Below are positions 9,142 through 15,616 of a stretch of DNA of 64,000 nt, one piece after another. The notes below the pieces were generated by a model that worked only from the letters and a program-made list of their open reading frames with translations, was not told the origin of the DNA and did no database searches. Position 1 is the first letter of the stretch, and each line of letters begins with the position of its first letter. Location of the stretch: assembly GCF_007858185.1 (NCBI RefSeq), contig NZ_VFES01000027.1, forward strand, positions 1 to 64,000. Reading direction: 5' to 3'. The position numbers and the translations under genes are program-made. The stretch comes from Pseudomonas grimontii. Lineage in GTDB: Bacteria; Pseudomonadota; Gammaproteobacteria; Pseudomonadales; Pseudomonadaceae.

Positions 9142-9357
9142 ATGGAACGTACACTCAGTTCCGAACTGTTCTTCGAAGAAAAAGCTGTAAACACCCAGGC
9201 TTCCCTGCCTTTGCGCGTTCTCGCCAACCTGATGTTGTGGCAGCGCCGCATCTCCAGCCGCCACCAACTGGCTCGTCTGGATTCGCGTCTGCTGGCTGAC
9301 GCTGGTATCAGCGAAGCTCAACGCTACGAAGAGCTGAGCAAGCCGTTCTGGCGCTAA
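9142..9357 (+). CDS. DUF1127 domain protein (71 aa)
   Basis: This small basic protein has an arginine-rich DUF1127 helix pair in its C-terminal half (SRHQLARLDSRLLADAGIS, then ELSKPFWR at the end). DUF1127 proteins are common in Proteobacteria; some alphaproteobacterial members bind RNA or affect phosphate and stress physiology, but I know of no settled role in Pseudomonas. The N-terminal 25 residues are acidic and family-unlike. It is followed by a strong terminator and is a single-gene unit. It shares its ending and an upstream 13-mer with the DUF1127 gene at 9618. Confidence 0.88.
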   Translation: MERTLSSELFFEEKAVNTQASLPLRVLANLMLWQRRISSRHQLARLDSRLLADAGISEAQRYEELSKPFWR

Positions 9358-9411
9358 TTGGCGCCCGCTGGCCCTGACCCACCGGGTCCACTGCCAGCAC
9401 TGATTTGTCAA

Positions 9412-9453
9412 AACAAAGCCCGCCCCGGGAGACCGGAGGCGGGCTTTGTTGTT
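9412..9453 (+). terminator. Intrinsic terminator after the first DUF1127 gene
   Basis: Perfect 13-base arms AACAAAGCCCGCC (9412-9424) and GGCGGGCTTTGTT (9438-9450) enclose a 13-base loop; T-rich sequence overlaps and follows the right arm. Confidence 0.88.
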
Positions 9454-9498
9454 TCCAGGGCTGCCTTTTTTCCAGGACAAACAGAAGCCGTTGATCCA

Positions 9499-9511
9499 GA
9501 CAGGTACAGTT
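9499..9511 (+). repeat. Second copy of the 13-mer GACAGGTACAGTT
   Basis: This is an exact copy of the 13-mer at 8978-8990. It lies 107 bases ahead of the second DUF1127 start; the first copy lies 152 bases ahead of its gene. Related pieces follow it: AACAGTTAA at 9522 and AGTACA at 9533. Confidence 0.5.
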
Positions 9512-9617
9512 TAAAAAATATAACAGTTAAGCAGTACAATTAAGTATTGGTGTATCTGTAACGGTCAAAGCAACTCGCCCACCATGGTGTTCCAGGACCT
9601 CATGAAAGGCGCTCACC

Positions 9618-9806
9618 ATGGATACCCAACCTCCTTCTCTATGTAAACGGCTGTTACGCCGGACAGTTTCCACACTGGTCAAATGGATACGCCACGCCTA
9701 CGAACGACGCCAACTGGCGCAGCTTGATCTTCGAGAACTCTCCGATGTCGGTATCAGCACGGGAGACCGAATGGCCGAGCTGTCCAAGCCGTTCTGGCGA
9801 GACTAG
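9618..9806 (+). CDS. DUF1127 domain protein (62 aa)
   Basis: This 62-residue protein is a paralogue of the 71-residue DUF1127 protein upstream. It has RRQLAQLDLRELSDVGIS, and ends in MAELSKPFWRD. Positive charge is spread along the whole chain, with a weakly hydrophobic stretch TVSTLVKWIRHAYERR that could make an amphipathic helix. A ribosome site (GAAAGGCG) stands ahead of the ATG. It has its own upstream region with the shared 13-mer, so the two genes are probably coregulated rather than cotranscribed. Function unknown. Confidence 0.87.
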   Translation: MDTQPPSLCKRLLRRTVSTLVKWIRHAYERRQLAQLDLRELSDVGISTGDRMAELSKPFWRD

Positions 9807-9942
9807 ACAGTCAAGAAGCTTTCCGAACGGATAAACAGCGGCTTAATATCCAGCCATAACGTGGCGAACCGTTTAGAACAGACGTCTGATCCCCAATGGT
9901 TGCCCCGCTCCACCTTATTCGTTCATCTAGAGGAGTCACCCC

Positions 9943-10263
9943 ATGTCCCGTATTCGCCTGCTCAGCGCTGCAACCCTGTTGGCCCTGGCCACCAACGCCA
10001 GCGCGACCAGCTTCATCGTGACCACCGACTCCATCGTCGGCGCACTGAAGGCAACTTCCGACGCCACCTCCGATGCCACTTCGTCCCTGCGGGATAACAA
10101 AGTCGTGCGCGCCGCCCGTGACGACGCAGCCAGCTTCGTCGCCAGCGAAGGTGCCATCCGCGGTGTGAAGCTGGAAAGCGCGCTGGCCCAGATCCGCCAA
10201 CAAGCGCCACAACTGCATACTGCCACTGACGCACAGCTGGCCCAGGCCATCCTGGCCATTTGA
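9943..10263 (+). CDS. DUF2388 family exported protein 1
   Basis: This 106-residue protein has a Sec signal peptide (cut probably after NASA, residue 21) and a mature part of about 85 residues. It contains the repeated TSDATSDATSSLRD stretch and the family core KVVRAARDDAASFVASEG followed by a leucine-patterned helix. It fits the small DUF2388 family of Pseudomonas, for which I know no function. It is the first of three tandem paralogues that precede a large exported protein. A clear GAGGAG ribosome site stands before the ATG. Confidence 0.85.
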   Translation: MSRIRLLSAATLLALATNASATSFIVTTDSIVGALKATSDATSDATSSLRDNKVVRAARDDAASFVASEGAIRGVKLESALAQIRQQAPQLHTATDAQLAQAILAI

Positions 10264-10368
10264 GCGCGCTGACACAAAGGGAGCGCCCGTCGCTCCCTGA
10301 TGCCGTCGCGCTGGCTCTCGCCCGGGCATTACGCTAGCCTTGGCGCTCGCTTTCAGTTGTCGAGTCCC

Positions 10369-10677
10369 ATGGCTTTTTCATACCGCCTGCTAATAGTCCC
10401 TGTGTTGTTTTGCGCCAGTTGGTCGCCACTGGCTTCGGCCTTTGACCTGACCATCCAAAGCACCGTCGCGAGTGCGTACGCCACCAGCAAGGTGACTTCC
10501 GCGCCTTTCGACCGGAAAGTAGTCGTGGCCGCCCAGGATGATGCCGCTGCATTTATCGCCACTGACGGCCAATGGCGGGGCGCACGGCTGGAATCCGCAC
10601 TGGAATATCTGCGCCGCACCCAACCAAAACTTAACGCCAGTGACCTTGAACTGGCGCAAGCAATTCTCGTCCAATAA
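10369..10677 (+). CDS. DUF2388 family exported protein 2 (diverged)
   Basis: This 102-residue protein begins MAFSYRLLIVPVLF and has a signal peptide ending near LASA. It keeps the DUF2388 core in altered form (RKVVVAAQDDAAAFIATDG) and has lost the serine-threonine-rich SSLRD segment of its neighbours. I chose the ATG at 10369 because the in-frame ATG at 10300 would place a long hydrophilic stretch before the signal peptide. Its upstream ribosome site is weak. The faster divergence suggests a changed role or weaker constraint. Confidence 0.8.
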   Translation: MAFSYRLLIVPVLFCASWSPLASAFDLTIQSTVASAYATSKVTSAPFDRKVVVAAQDDAAAFIATDGQWRGARLESALEYLRRTQPKLNASDLELAQAILVQ

Positions 10678-10703
10678 TCATCTTTGTATTTCGGAGTCAT
10701 TCC

Positions 10704-11024
10704 ATGCGTAGCCCGCTGATCGCCGCCACCCTTGGCCTGCTGTTGTTGGCCGACGTTGCCCAGGCGCATACCTTGGTGGCCACCAGTAACATCATTGTTC
10801 GCGCCTCTGGCCGCACCATTGATTTCACCTCGGACACCACCACCTCCATCCGCGACTCCAAAGTCGTGCGCGAAGCCCACGATGACGCGGCCAGTTTCGT
10901 CGCCACCAACGGCGAGATTCGTGGCGCACAGTTGGAAGCGGCCTTCGACACCTTGCGCACCCGCCTGCCGGAAGCGCGCGATGCCAGTGACCAGACCCTC
11001 GCCGAAGCTATTCTCGCTCTGTGA
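10704..11024 (+). CDS. DUF2388 family exported protein 3
   Basis: This 106-residue protein has a signal peptide ending in VAQA and the core KVVREAHDDAASFVATNG, preceded by a TTTSIRD segment very like SSLRD in the first copy. It is closer to copy 1 than to copy 2. Its stop codon overlaps the GTG start of the large gene that follows (GTGA), which ties the two in one translation unit. Spacing of 26 bases from copy 2 supports one operon. Confidence 0.86.
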   Translation: MRSPLIAATLGLLLLADVAQAHTLVATSNIIVRASGRTIDFTSDTTTSIRDSKVVREAHDDAASFVATNGEIRGAQLEAAFDTLRTRLPEARDASDQTLAEAILAL

Positions 11025-12982
11025 GGCGCCTTGTCGCCTGGCTCCTGGCCGGGACTGTGCTGCTGTGTGCCAGCGCAGCTCAGGCTAGCCTGCAACTGCG
11101 GCTCAAGCCAGAAGGCTTGAGCCCGGCCGAACAGCAGGCTAGCCAGGCATTGCTTGATGAAGCGATGCGCGCATTGCCACCGCGCTTTATCGAGCAGTTG
11201 GACCGGCGCATCGATGTCGGCTGGACCGACAAGATGCCCGAAAACGCTTACGGCCAGGCCTCCCTGGTGTCGGAACTGGACCTCAACCGCAACCTCCTGG
11301 CCAGCCTGACCGACGGCAGCGCCGCCACCCAGAAAACCAATCGCCCCCACGGCACCGTGCGCCGGGAAATGCTCGCCACCGTGCTGCATGAACTGACCCA
11401 CATCTATGACCGTGCACGCCTCTGGTCCAAAGACGAACGCGCACTGATCCAGCGTTGCAGCCGCCAGAACAACATCACTGGCCTGATCGGCCTGCCCGAT
11501 CAATGCCGTGGCCAGAATGACCGGCGCTTCACCCTCAGCGATGACCCGCGCCTGCTGGACCTGGCGGGCTGGCCGCAATATGTCGGCCGTCGCGGTGAAC
11601 GCGAACAACACAACCGTCAGGTCGCGCGCAGCCCGGACATCTACGAAACCACCAGTCCGCTGGAATTCGTAGCCGTCAATATGGAGTATTTCCTCCTCGA
11701 CCCAAGCTATGCCTGCCGGCGCCCCGCGCTGTTTCGCTATTACAAGGAACACTTCGGCTGGGCCCCGCCCGAACAAGACACTTGCGCCAAGACCTACGCG
11801 TTTCTCAACGCCGGCAATGATTTTGCCAAGACACCGTTGGGTCACGTCGACCCGGAGCGGGTCTACGAGATCGACTACCTGCTGGCCGAAGCCAACCAGA
11901 ACCTGGTAAGCCGCTGGGGCCACAGTATGCTGCGCCTGGTGATCTGCGCGCCGGGCCGACCCCGTGGGCCGGACTGCCGGCTCGACCTGGACCAGCACCT
12001 CGTGCTGTCCTACCGGGCGTTCGTCGGTGACGTGCAGTTGTCCAGCTGGGATGGACTGGTGGGCAAGTACCCGTCACGGCTGTTCGTGTTGCCATTGGCT
12101 CAGGTGATCGACGAATACACCAAGACCGAACTACGCGGCCTGGCGTCCGTGCCCTTGAAACTGTCGCGCCAAGAGATCAACAACACCGTCGAGCACGCCG
12201 CTGAAATGCACTGGAGCTATGACGGCAACTATTACTTCCTGTCCAACAACTGCGCGGTCGAAAGCCTGAAGCTGCTGCGCAGCGGCAGCGCCAACCCGCA
12301 ACTGACCGGCCTGGACAACATCACCCCCAACGGCCTGCTGGAAGTGCTGCAAGCCCGTGGCCTGGCGGATACCAGCGTACTCAACGACAAACGCGAGGCC
12401 ATGCGCCTGGGGTATCACTTTGACTCCTTCCGCGAACGCTACCAGGCGATGTTCGACGTGCTGCGCAAACACTTGCCGATCAAACAGACCCAGGTTGAAG
12501 ACTGGCTGTCTCTCAGTGCCGAACAGCGCCGCCAGTGGTTTGACCAGGCCGACCTGCGCACCAGCGCCGCACTGCTGCTGCTGGAGCAAGCGAGCTTTCG
12601 CAAACAGCTGATGCTGGCCCAGGACGAAGTCAAACAACGTTACCTCGGTGCACGCGAGCTGAAAAACGGCGGCATGGAGAAAGCCAACGCCACACTGCAG
12701 CAGATCCTCGCCAACAGTGGCTTCCTCAGCCGCCCGGCGGAATTGCTCGGCAGCGGCGGCTACGGTCTGCCGCAACCTTCGGAAGCCAAGCGCCTGGAAT
12801 CGGAAAGCGCCGAGCGCCAGAAGCAGTTGCAATCGCTCACCGGCGAGCTGGATAAAGAGGTGAGGGCACTGCTGGAACCGTCCCGCGCGGCTGAGATTGC
12901 GGCGTGCGAAGCCAACCTGAAGCAGGTCGGTGAACACCTGCGCAAACTGCACAAAGCAGCGGGCGGCCTTGAGCTGCCCTGA
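11021..12982 (+). CDS. Large exported DUF4105/Lnb-like protein with an HExxH motif
   Basis: This 653-residue protein starts with a signal peptide (cut near AAQA, residue 22). The first third contains HELTH (His123, Glu124, His127), a zinc-metallopeptidase-type motif. The middle fits DUF4105, which I believe Pfam now calls the Lnb N-terminal periplasmic domain: His301 in SRWGHSMLRL and Cys411 in FLSNNCAVESLKLL look like a cysteine-peptidase-type pair. The last 130 residues are charged and partly coiled-coil. The GTG start overlaps the preceding DUF2388 stop. Its activity is unknown; Pseudomonas has Lnt, so an Lnb role in lipoprotein acylation is not assumed. Confidence 0.82.
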   Translation: MRRLVAWLLAGTVLLCASAAQASLQLRLKPEGLSPAEQQASQALLDEAMRALPPRFIEQLDRRIDVGWTDKMPENAYGQASLVSELDLNRNLLASLTDGSAATQKTNRPHGTVRREMLATVLHELTHIYDRARLWSKDERALIQRCSRQNNITGLIGLPDQCRGQNDRRFTLSDDPRLLDLAGWPQYVGRRGEREQHNRQVARSPDIYETTSPLEFVAVNMEYFLLDPSYACRRPALFRYYKEHFGWAPPEQDTCAKTYAFLNAGNDFAKTPLGHVDPERVYEIDYLLAEANQNLVSRWGHSMLRLVICAPGRPRGPDCRLDLDQHLVLSYRAFVGDVQLSSWDGLVGKYPSRLFVLPLAQVIDEYTKTELRGLASVPLKLSRQEINNTVEHAAEMHWSYDGNYYFLSNNCAVESLKLLRSGSANPQLTGLDNITPNGLLEVLQARGLADTSVLNDKREAMRLGYHFDSFRERYQAMFDVLRKHLPIKQTQVEDWLSLSAEQRRQWFDQADLRTSAALLLLEQASFRKQLMLAQDEVKQRYLGARELKNGGMEKANATLQQILANSGFLSRPAELLGSGGYGLPQPSEAKRLESESAERQKQLQSLTGELDKEVRALLEPSRAAEIAACEANLKQVGEHLRKLHKAAGGLELP

Positions 12983-12996
12983 CGTACCCGGGATAA

Positions 12997-13013
12997 ACAC
13001 ATTTGAAATGTGT
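12997..13013. repeat. Inverted repeat between the Lnb-like gene and citM
   Basis: The arms ACACATTT and AAATGTGT are exact reverse complements around one G. Outer bases GACGTAC (12981-12987) and GTACGTC (13012-13018) are also reverse complements but overlap the inner arm. No T-run follows, so an operator is more likely than a terminator. Confidence 0.4.
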
Positions 13014-13126
13014 ACGTCTGAAGACCGTGCATCTTCCCACCACCAACTGTTTTGCCAACGAAAGCTGGCTGAAAGCTTACGCGTCTAGGATCGCCTCCAA
13101 CTGCCGGCAACAGACCGGCTGTACAC

Positions 13127-13134
13127 AACAACAA
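13127..13134 (+). promoter_or_regulatory. Candidate Crc/Hfq catabolite-repression motif
   Basis: AACAACAA matches the AAnAAnAA pattern bound by Hfq with Crc in Pseudomonas. It lies directly ahead of an ATG (13134) opening a 45-codon frame whose stop TGA (13269-13271) lies just inside the citrate carrier gene. It is about 130 bases upstream of the carrier start itself, further than usual for a direct target. Confidence 0.35.
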
Positions 13135-13264
13135 TGGTGATCCCCGATGTCCGTCCGTACCCGCCTGTTCGTCCCAACTCCACCCGTACGCCTCGTGCCT
13201 TTCGTTCTGCGCTGACCCACCCCGGTTCGCCATTCCCTAGCCGCGCTACGCCTGGAGTATTCCT

Positions 13265-14572
13265 ATGCTGACTTTCCTTGGCTTTGCCATGGTCATCACG
13301 TTCATGTTCCTGATCATGACCAAGCGCCTGTCCGCGCTGATCGCCCTGATCATCGTGCCTATCCTTTTCGCGCTGTTCGGCGGTTTCGCACCGAAGATCG
13401 GCCCGATGATGCTCGAAGGCATCACCAAGCTCGCGCCCACCGGCGTGATGCTGATGTTCGCCATCCTCTACTTTGCCCTGATGATCGACTCCGGCCTGTT
13501 CGACCCGGCCGTGCGCAAGATCCTCAAGATGGTCAAGGGCGATCCGCTGAAGGTATCGGTCGGCACCGCCGTGCTGGCCCTGGTGGTGTCCCTCGACGGT
13601 GACGGCGCCACCACTTACATGATCTGCGTGGCCGCCATGCTGCCGCTGTACCAGCGCATCGGCATGAGCCCGCGAATCATGGCCGGCCTGATCATCCTCG
13701 CTGGTGGCGTGATGAACATGACGCCCTGGGGTGGCCCGACCGCCCGCGCCGCCAGTGCGCTGCACGTGGACCCCTCGGATATTTTCGTACCGATGATCCC
13801 GGCGATGGCCGCCGGTGTGGTCGCGATCCTGGTGATTGCCTACATGTACGGCAAGCGCGAACGTGCGCGCCTGGGTGAACTGCACCTGCAAGTCGACGAG
13901 ATCGACCACAGCGAAATCAGCGTGTCGCAATACCCGGATGCCCGCCGTCCGAAGCTGATCTGGTTCAACGGCGCCCTGACCCTGGCCCTGATGTGCACGC
14001 TGATCGCCGGCTTGTTGCCGCTGCCGGTGCTGTTCATGGTGGCATTCAGTATTGCCATGATCGTCAACTACCCGTGCCTGCAACAGCAGAAAGACCGCGT
14101 CGCCGCCCACGCCGGCAGCGTATTGGCCGTGGTGGGGTTGATCTTCGCCGCAGGGATCTTCACCGGCATCCTGTCGGGCACCGGCATGGTCGATGCCATG
14201 TCCAAGAGCCTGCTGGCCGTCATTCCGGAAGCCATGGGCCCTTACCTGGCGGTGATCACCGCGCTGGTGAGCATGCCGTTCACCTTCTTCATGTCCAACG
14301 ATGCGTTCTACTACGGCGTACTGCCAGTACTGGCTGAAGCCGCCAGCCACTACGGCATCACCGCCGTGGAAATGGCCCGCGCGTCCATCGTTGGTCAGCC
14401 CGTGCACTTGCTCAGCCCGCTGGTACCGTCGACCTACCTGCTGGTGGCCCTGGCCGGTATCGAATTTGGCGATCACCAGCGCTTCACCCTGAAGTGGGCA
14501 GTGCTGGTGTGCCTGTGCATAATGTTCGCCGCATTGCTGATGGGGATTTTTCCTCTATTCAGCACTCTATAA
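13265..14572 (+). CDS. CitMHS-family citrate/metal:H+ symporter
   Basis: This 435-residue protein has about twelve hydrophobic helices and fits the CitMHS family, which takes up citrate complexed with Mg or Ca by proton symport. Family signs are VVSLDGDGATTYM near residue 110, LAGGVMNMTPWGGPTARAA near residue 150 and the matching second-half motif MPFTFFMSNDAFYYG. GGAG precedes the ATG at a good distance. It is a single gene with its own weak terminator. The metal preference is not readable from the sequence. Confidence 0.92.
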   Translation: MLTFLGFAMVITFMFLIMTKRLSALIALIIVPILFALFGGFAPKIGPMMLEGITKLAPTGVMLMFAILYFALMIDSGLFDPAVRKILKMVKGDPLKVSVGTAVLALVVSLDGDGATTYMICVAAMLPLYQRIGMSPRIMAGLIILAGGVMNMTPWGGPTARAASALHVDPSDIFVPMIPAMAAGVVAILVIAYMYGKRERARLGELHLQVDEIDHSEISVSQYPDARRPKLIWFNGALTLALMCTLIAGLLPLPVLFMVAFSIAMIVNYPCLQQQKDRVAAHAGSVLAVVGLIFAAGIFTGILSGTGMVDAMSKSLLAVIPEAMGPYLAVITALVSMPFTFFMSNDAFYYGVLPVLAEAASHYGITAVEMARASIVGQPVHLLSPLVPSTYLLVALAGIEFGDHQRFTLKWAVLVCLCIMFAALLMGIFPLFSTL

Positions 14573-14586
14573 TCGTACAACCCACT

Positions 14587-14613
14587 GCGCCGGCCTATCT
14601 GCCGGCGCGGTTT
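14587..14613 (+). terminator. Hairpin after the citrate carrier gene
   Basis: The arms GCGCCGGC (14587-14594) and GCCGGCGC (14601-14608) are perfect and enclose six bases. Only three T follow after GG, so this is a weak intrinsic terminator or a processing stem. It lies between the carrier and the terC ribosome site. Confidence 0.5.
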
Positions 14614-14636
14614 AACACTTGCTCAAAGGAATACAC

Positions 14637-15404
14637 ATGGAATGGCTGACCAATCCGGAAATCTGGATTGCCTTCTTCACCCTGACGGCCCTCGAGATCG
14701 TCCTGGGCATCGATAACATCATCATGATTTCGATCCTGGTCAGCCGCATGCCCAAGCATATGCAGGCACGCACCCGGATCTTCGGCCTGGCCCTGGCCAT
14801 GGTCACGCGCATCCTGTTGCTGTTGTCGATCACCTGGGTCATGCGCCTGACCGACGATCTGTTCGTGGTCTTCGGCCAAGGCATTTCCGGCCGCGACCTG
14901 ATCCTGTTCTTCGGTGGCCTGTTCCTGCTGTGGAAAAGCTCCCAGGAGATGTACCACGCTCTGGAAGGCGAAGACGAAACCCACGACGAACCCAAGGGCG
15001 CCGGTGGCAAGTTCATCTACACCATCATCCAGATCGCGATCATCGACATCGTGTTCTCCCTGGACTCGGTGATCACCGCCGTGGGCATGGTCTCCCATGT
15101 ACCCGTCATGGTTGCCGCGATCATCGTTGCGGTACTGGTGATGATGCTGGCTGCCGGCACCATCAGCGACTTCATCGACAAGCACCCGTCGTTGAAGATG
15201 CTGGCGCTGTCGTTCCTGCTGGTGGTGGGTACCGTGCTGATCGCCGAATCCTTCGATGTGCACGTGCCAAAAGGCTACGTCTACTTCGCCATGGCGTTCT
15301 CGCTGGCGGTGGAAGCGGTCAACATCAAGATGCGTACCGCCATCGCGAAAAAGAAGAAACAGCAGGACCCTGTGAAACTGCGCAAGGATATTCCGGGTCA
15401 ATAA
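14637..15404 (+). CDS. TerC family integral membrane protein
   Basis: This 255-residue protein has about seven membrane helices and the TerC family core: LEIVLGIDNIIMIS near residue 20 and the related IAIIDIVFSLDSVITAVG near residue 140. The acidic residues in these helices are thought to bind metal ions, and family members such as Alx and MeeF/YkoY-like proteins export manganese. The start at 14637 follows AAAGGA; an in-frame TTG at 14619 is less likely. A strong terminator follows at once. Manganese export is an inference from the family. Confidence 0.88.
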   Translation: MEWLTNPEIWIAFFTLTALEIVLGIDNIIMISILVSRMPKHMQARTRIFGLALAMVTRILLLLSITWVMRLTDDLFVVFGQGISGRDLILFFGGLFLLWKSSQEMYHALEGEDETHDEPKGAGGKFIYTIIQIAIIDIVFSLDSVITAVGMVSHVPVMVAAIIVAVLVMMLAAGTISDFIDKHPSLKMLALSFLLVVGTVLIAESFDVHVPKGYVYFAMAFSLAVEAVNIKMRTAIAKKKKQQDPVKLRKDIPGQ

Positions 15405-15420
15405 ACCCGAGCCAGACAAA

Positions 15421-15448
15421 AAAGGGGCTTTTATAAGCCCCTTTTTTT
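15421..15448 (+). terminator. Intrinsic terminator of the terC-like gene
   Basis: The arms AAAGGGGCTT and AAGCCCCTTT with a TTAT loop are followed by T up to 15448. Because A precedes the left arm it may act in both directions. Confidence 0.9.
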
Positions 15449-15616
15449 CATCCGCAAAAAGTTGATTTCATGACAGTTTTGTTTCAATCCCCACTTTAGC
15501 TATGCGATGCTGGCGCCGAGCCCATTCGCCAACTACAGCTTAACTACAAGACGTAGAACGGCACGCGGCAACTTTCCTTCGCTCCTGTTGGAGCGCACCC
15601 ACACGGGGGGCCGAGC

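Noticed and set aside
10300..10368. Upstream ATG for the second DUF2388 gene
   Set aside because: It would put 23 polar residues ahead of a clear signal peptide.
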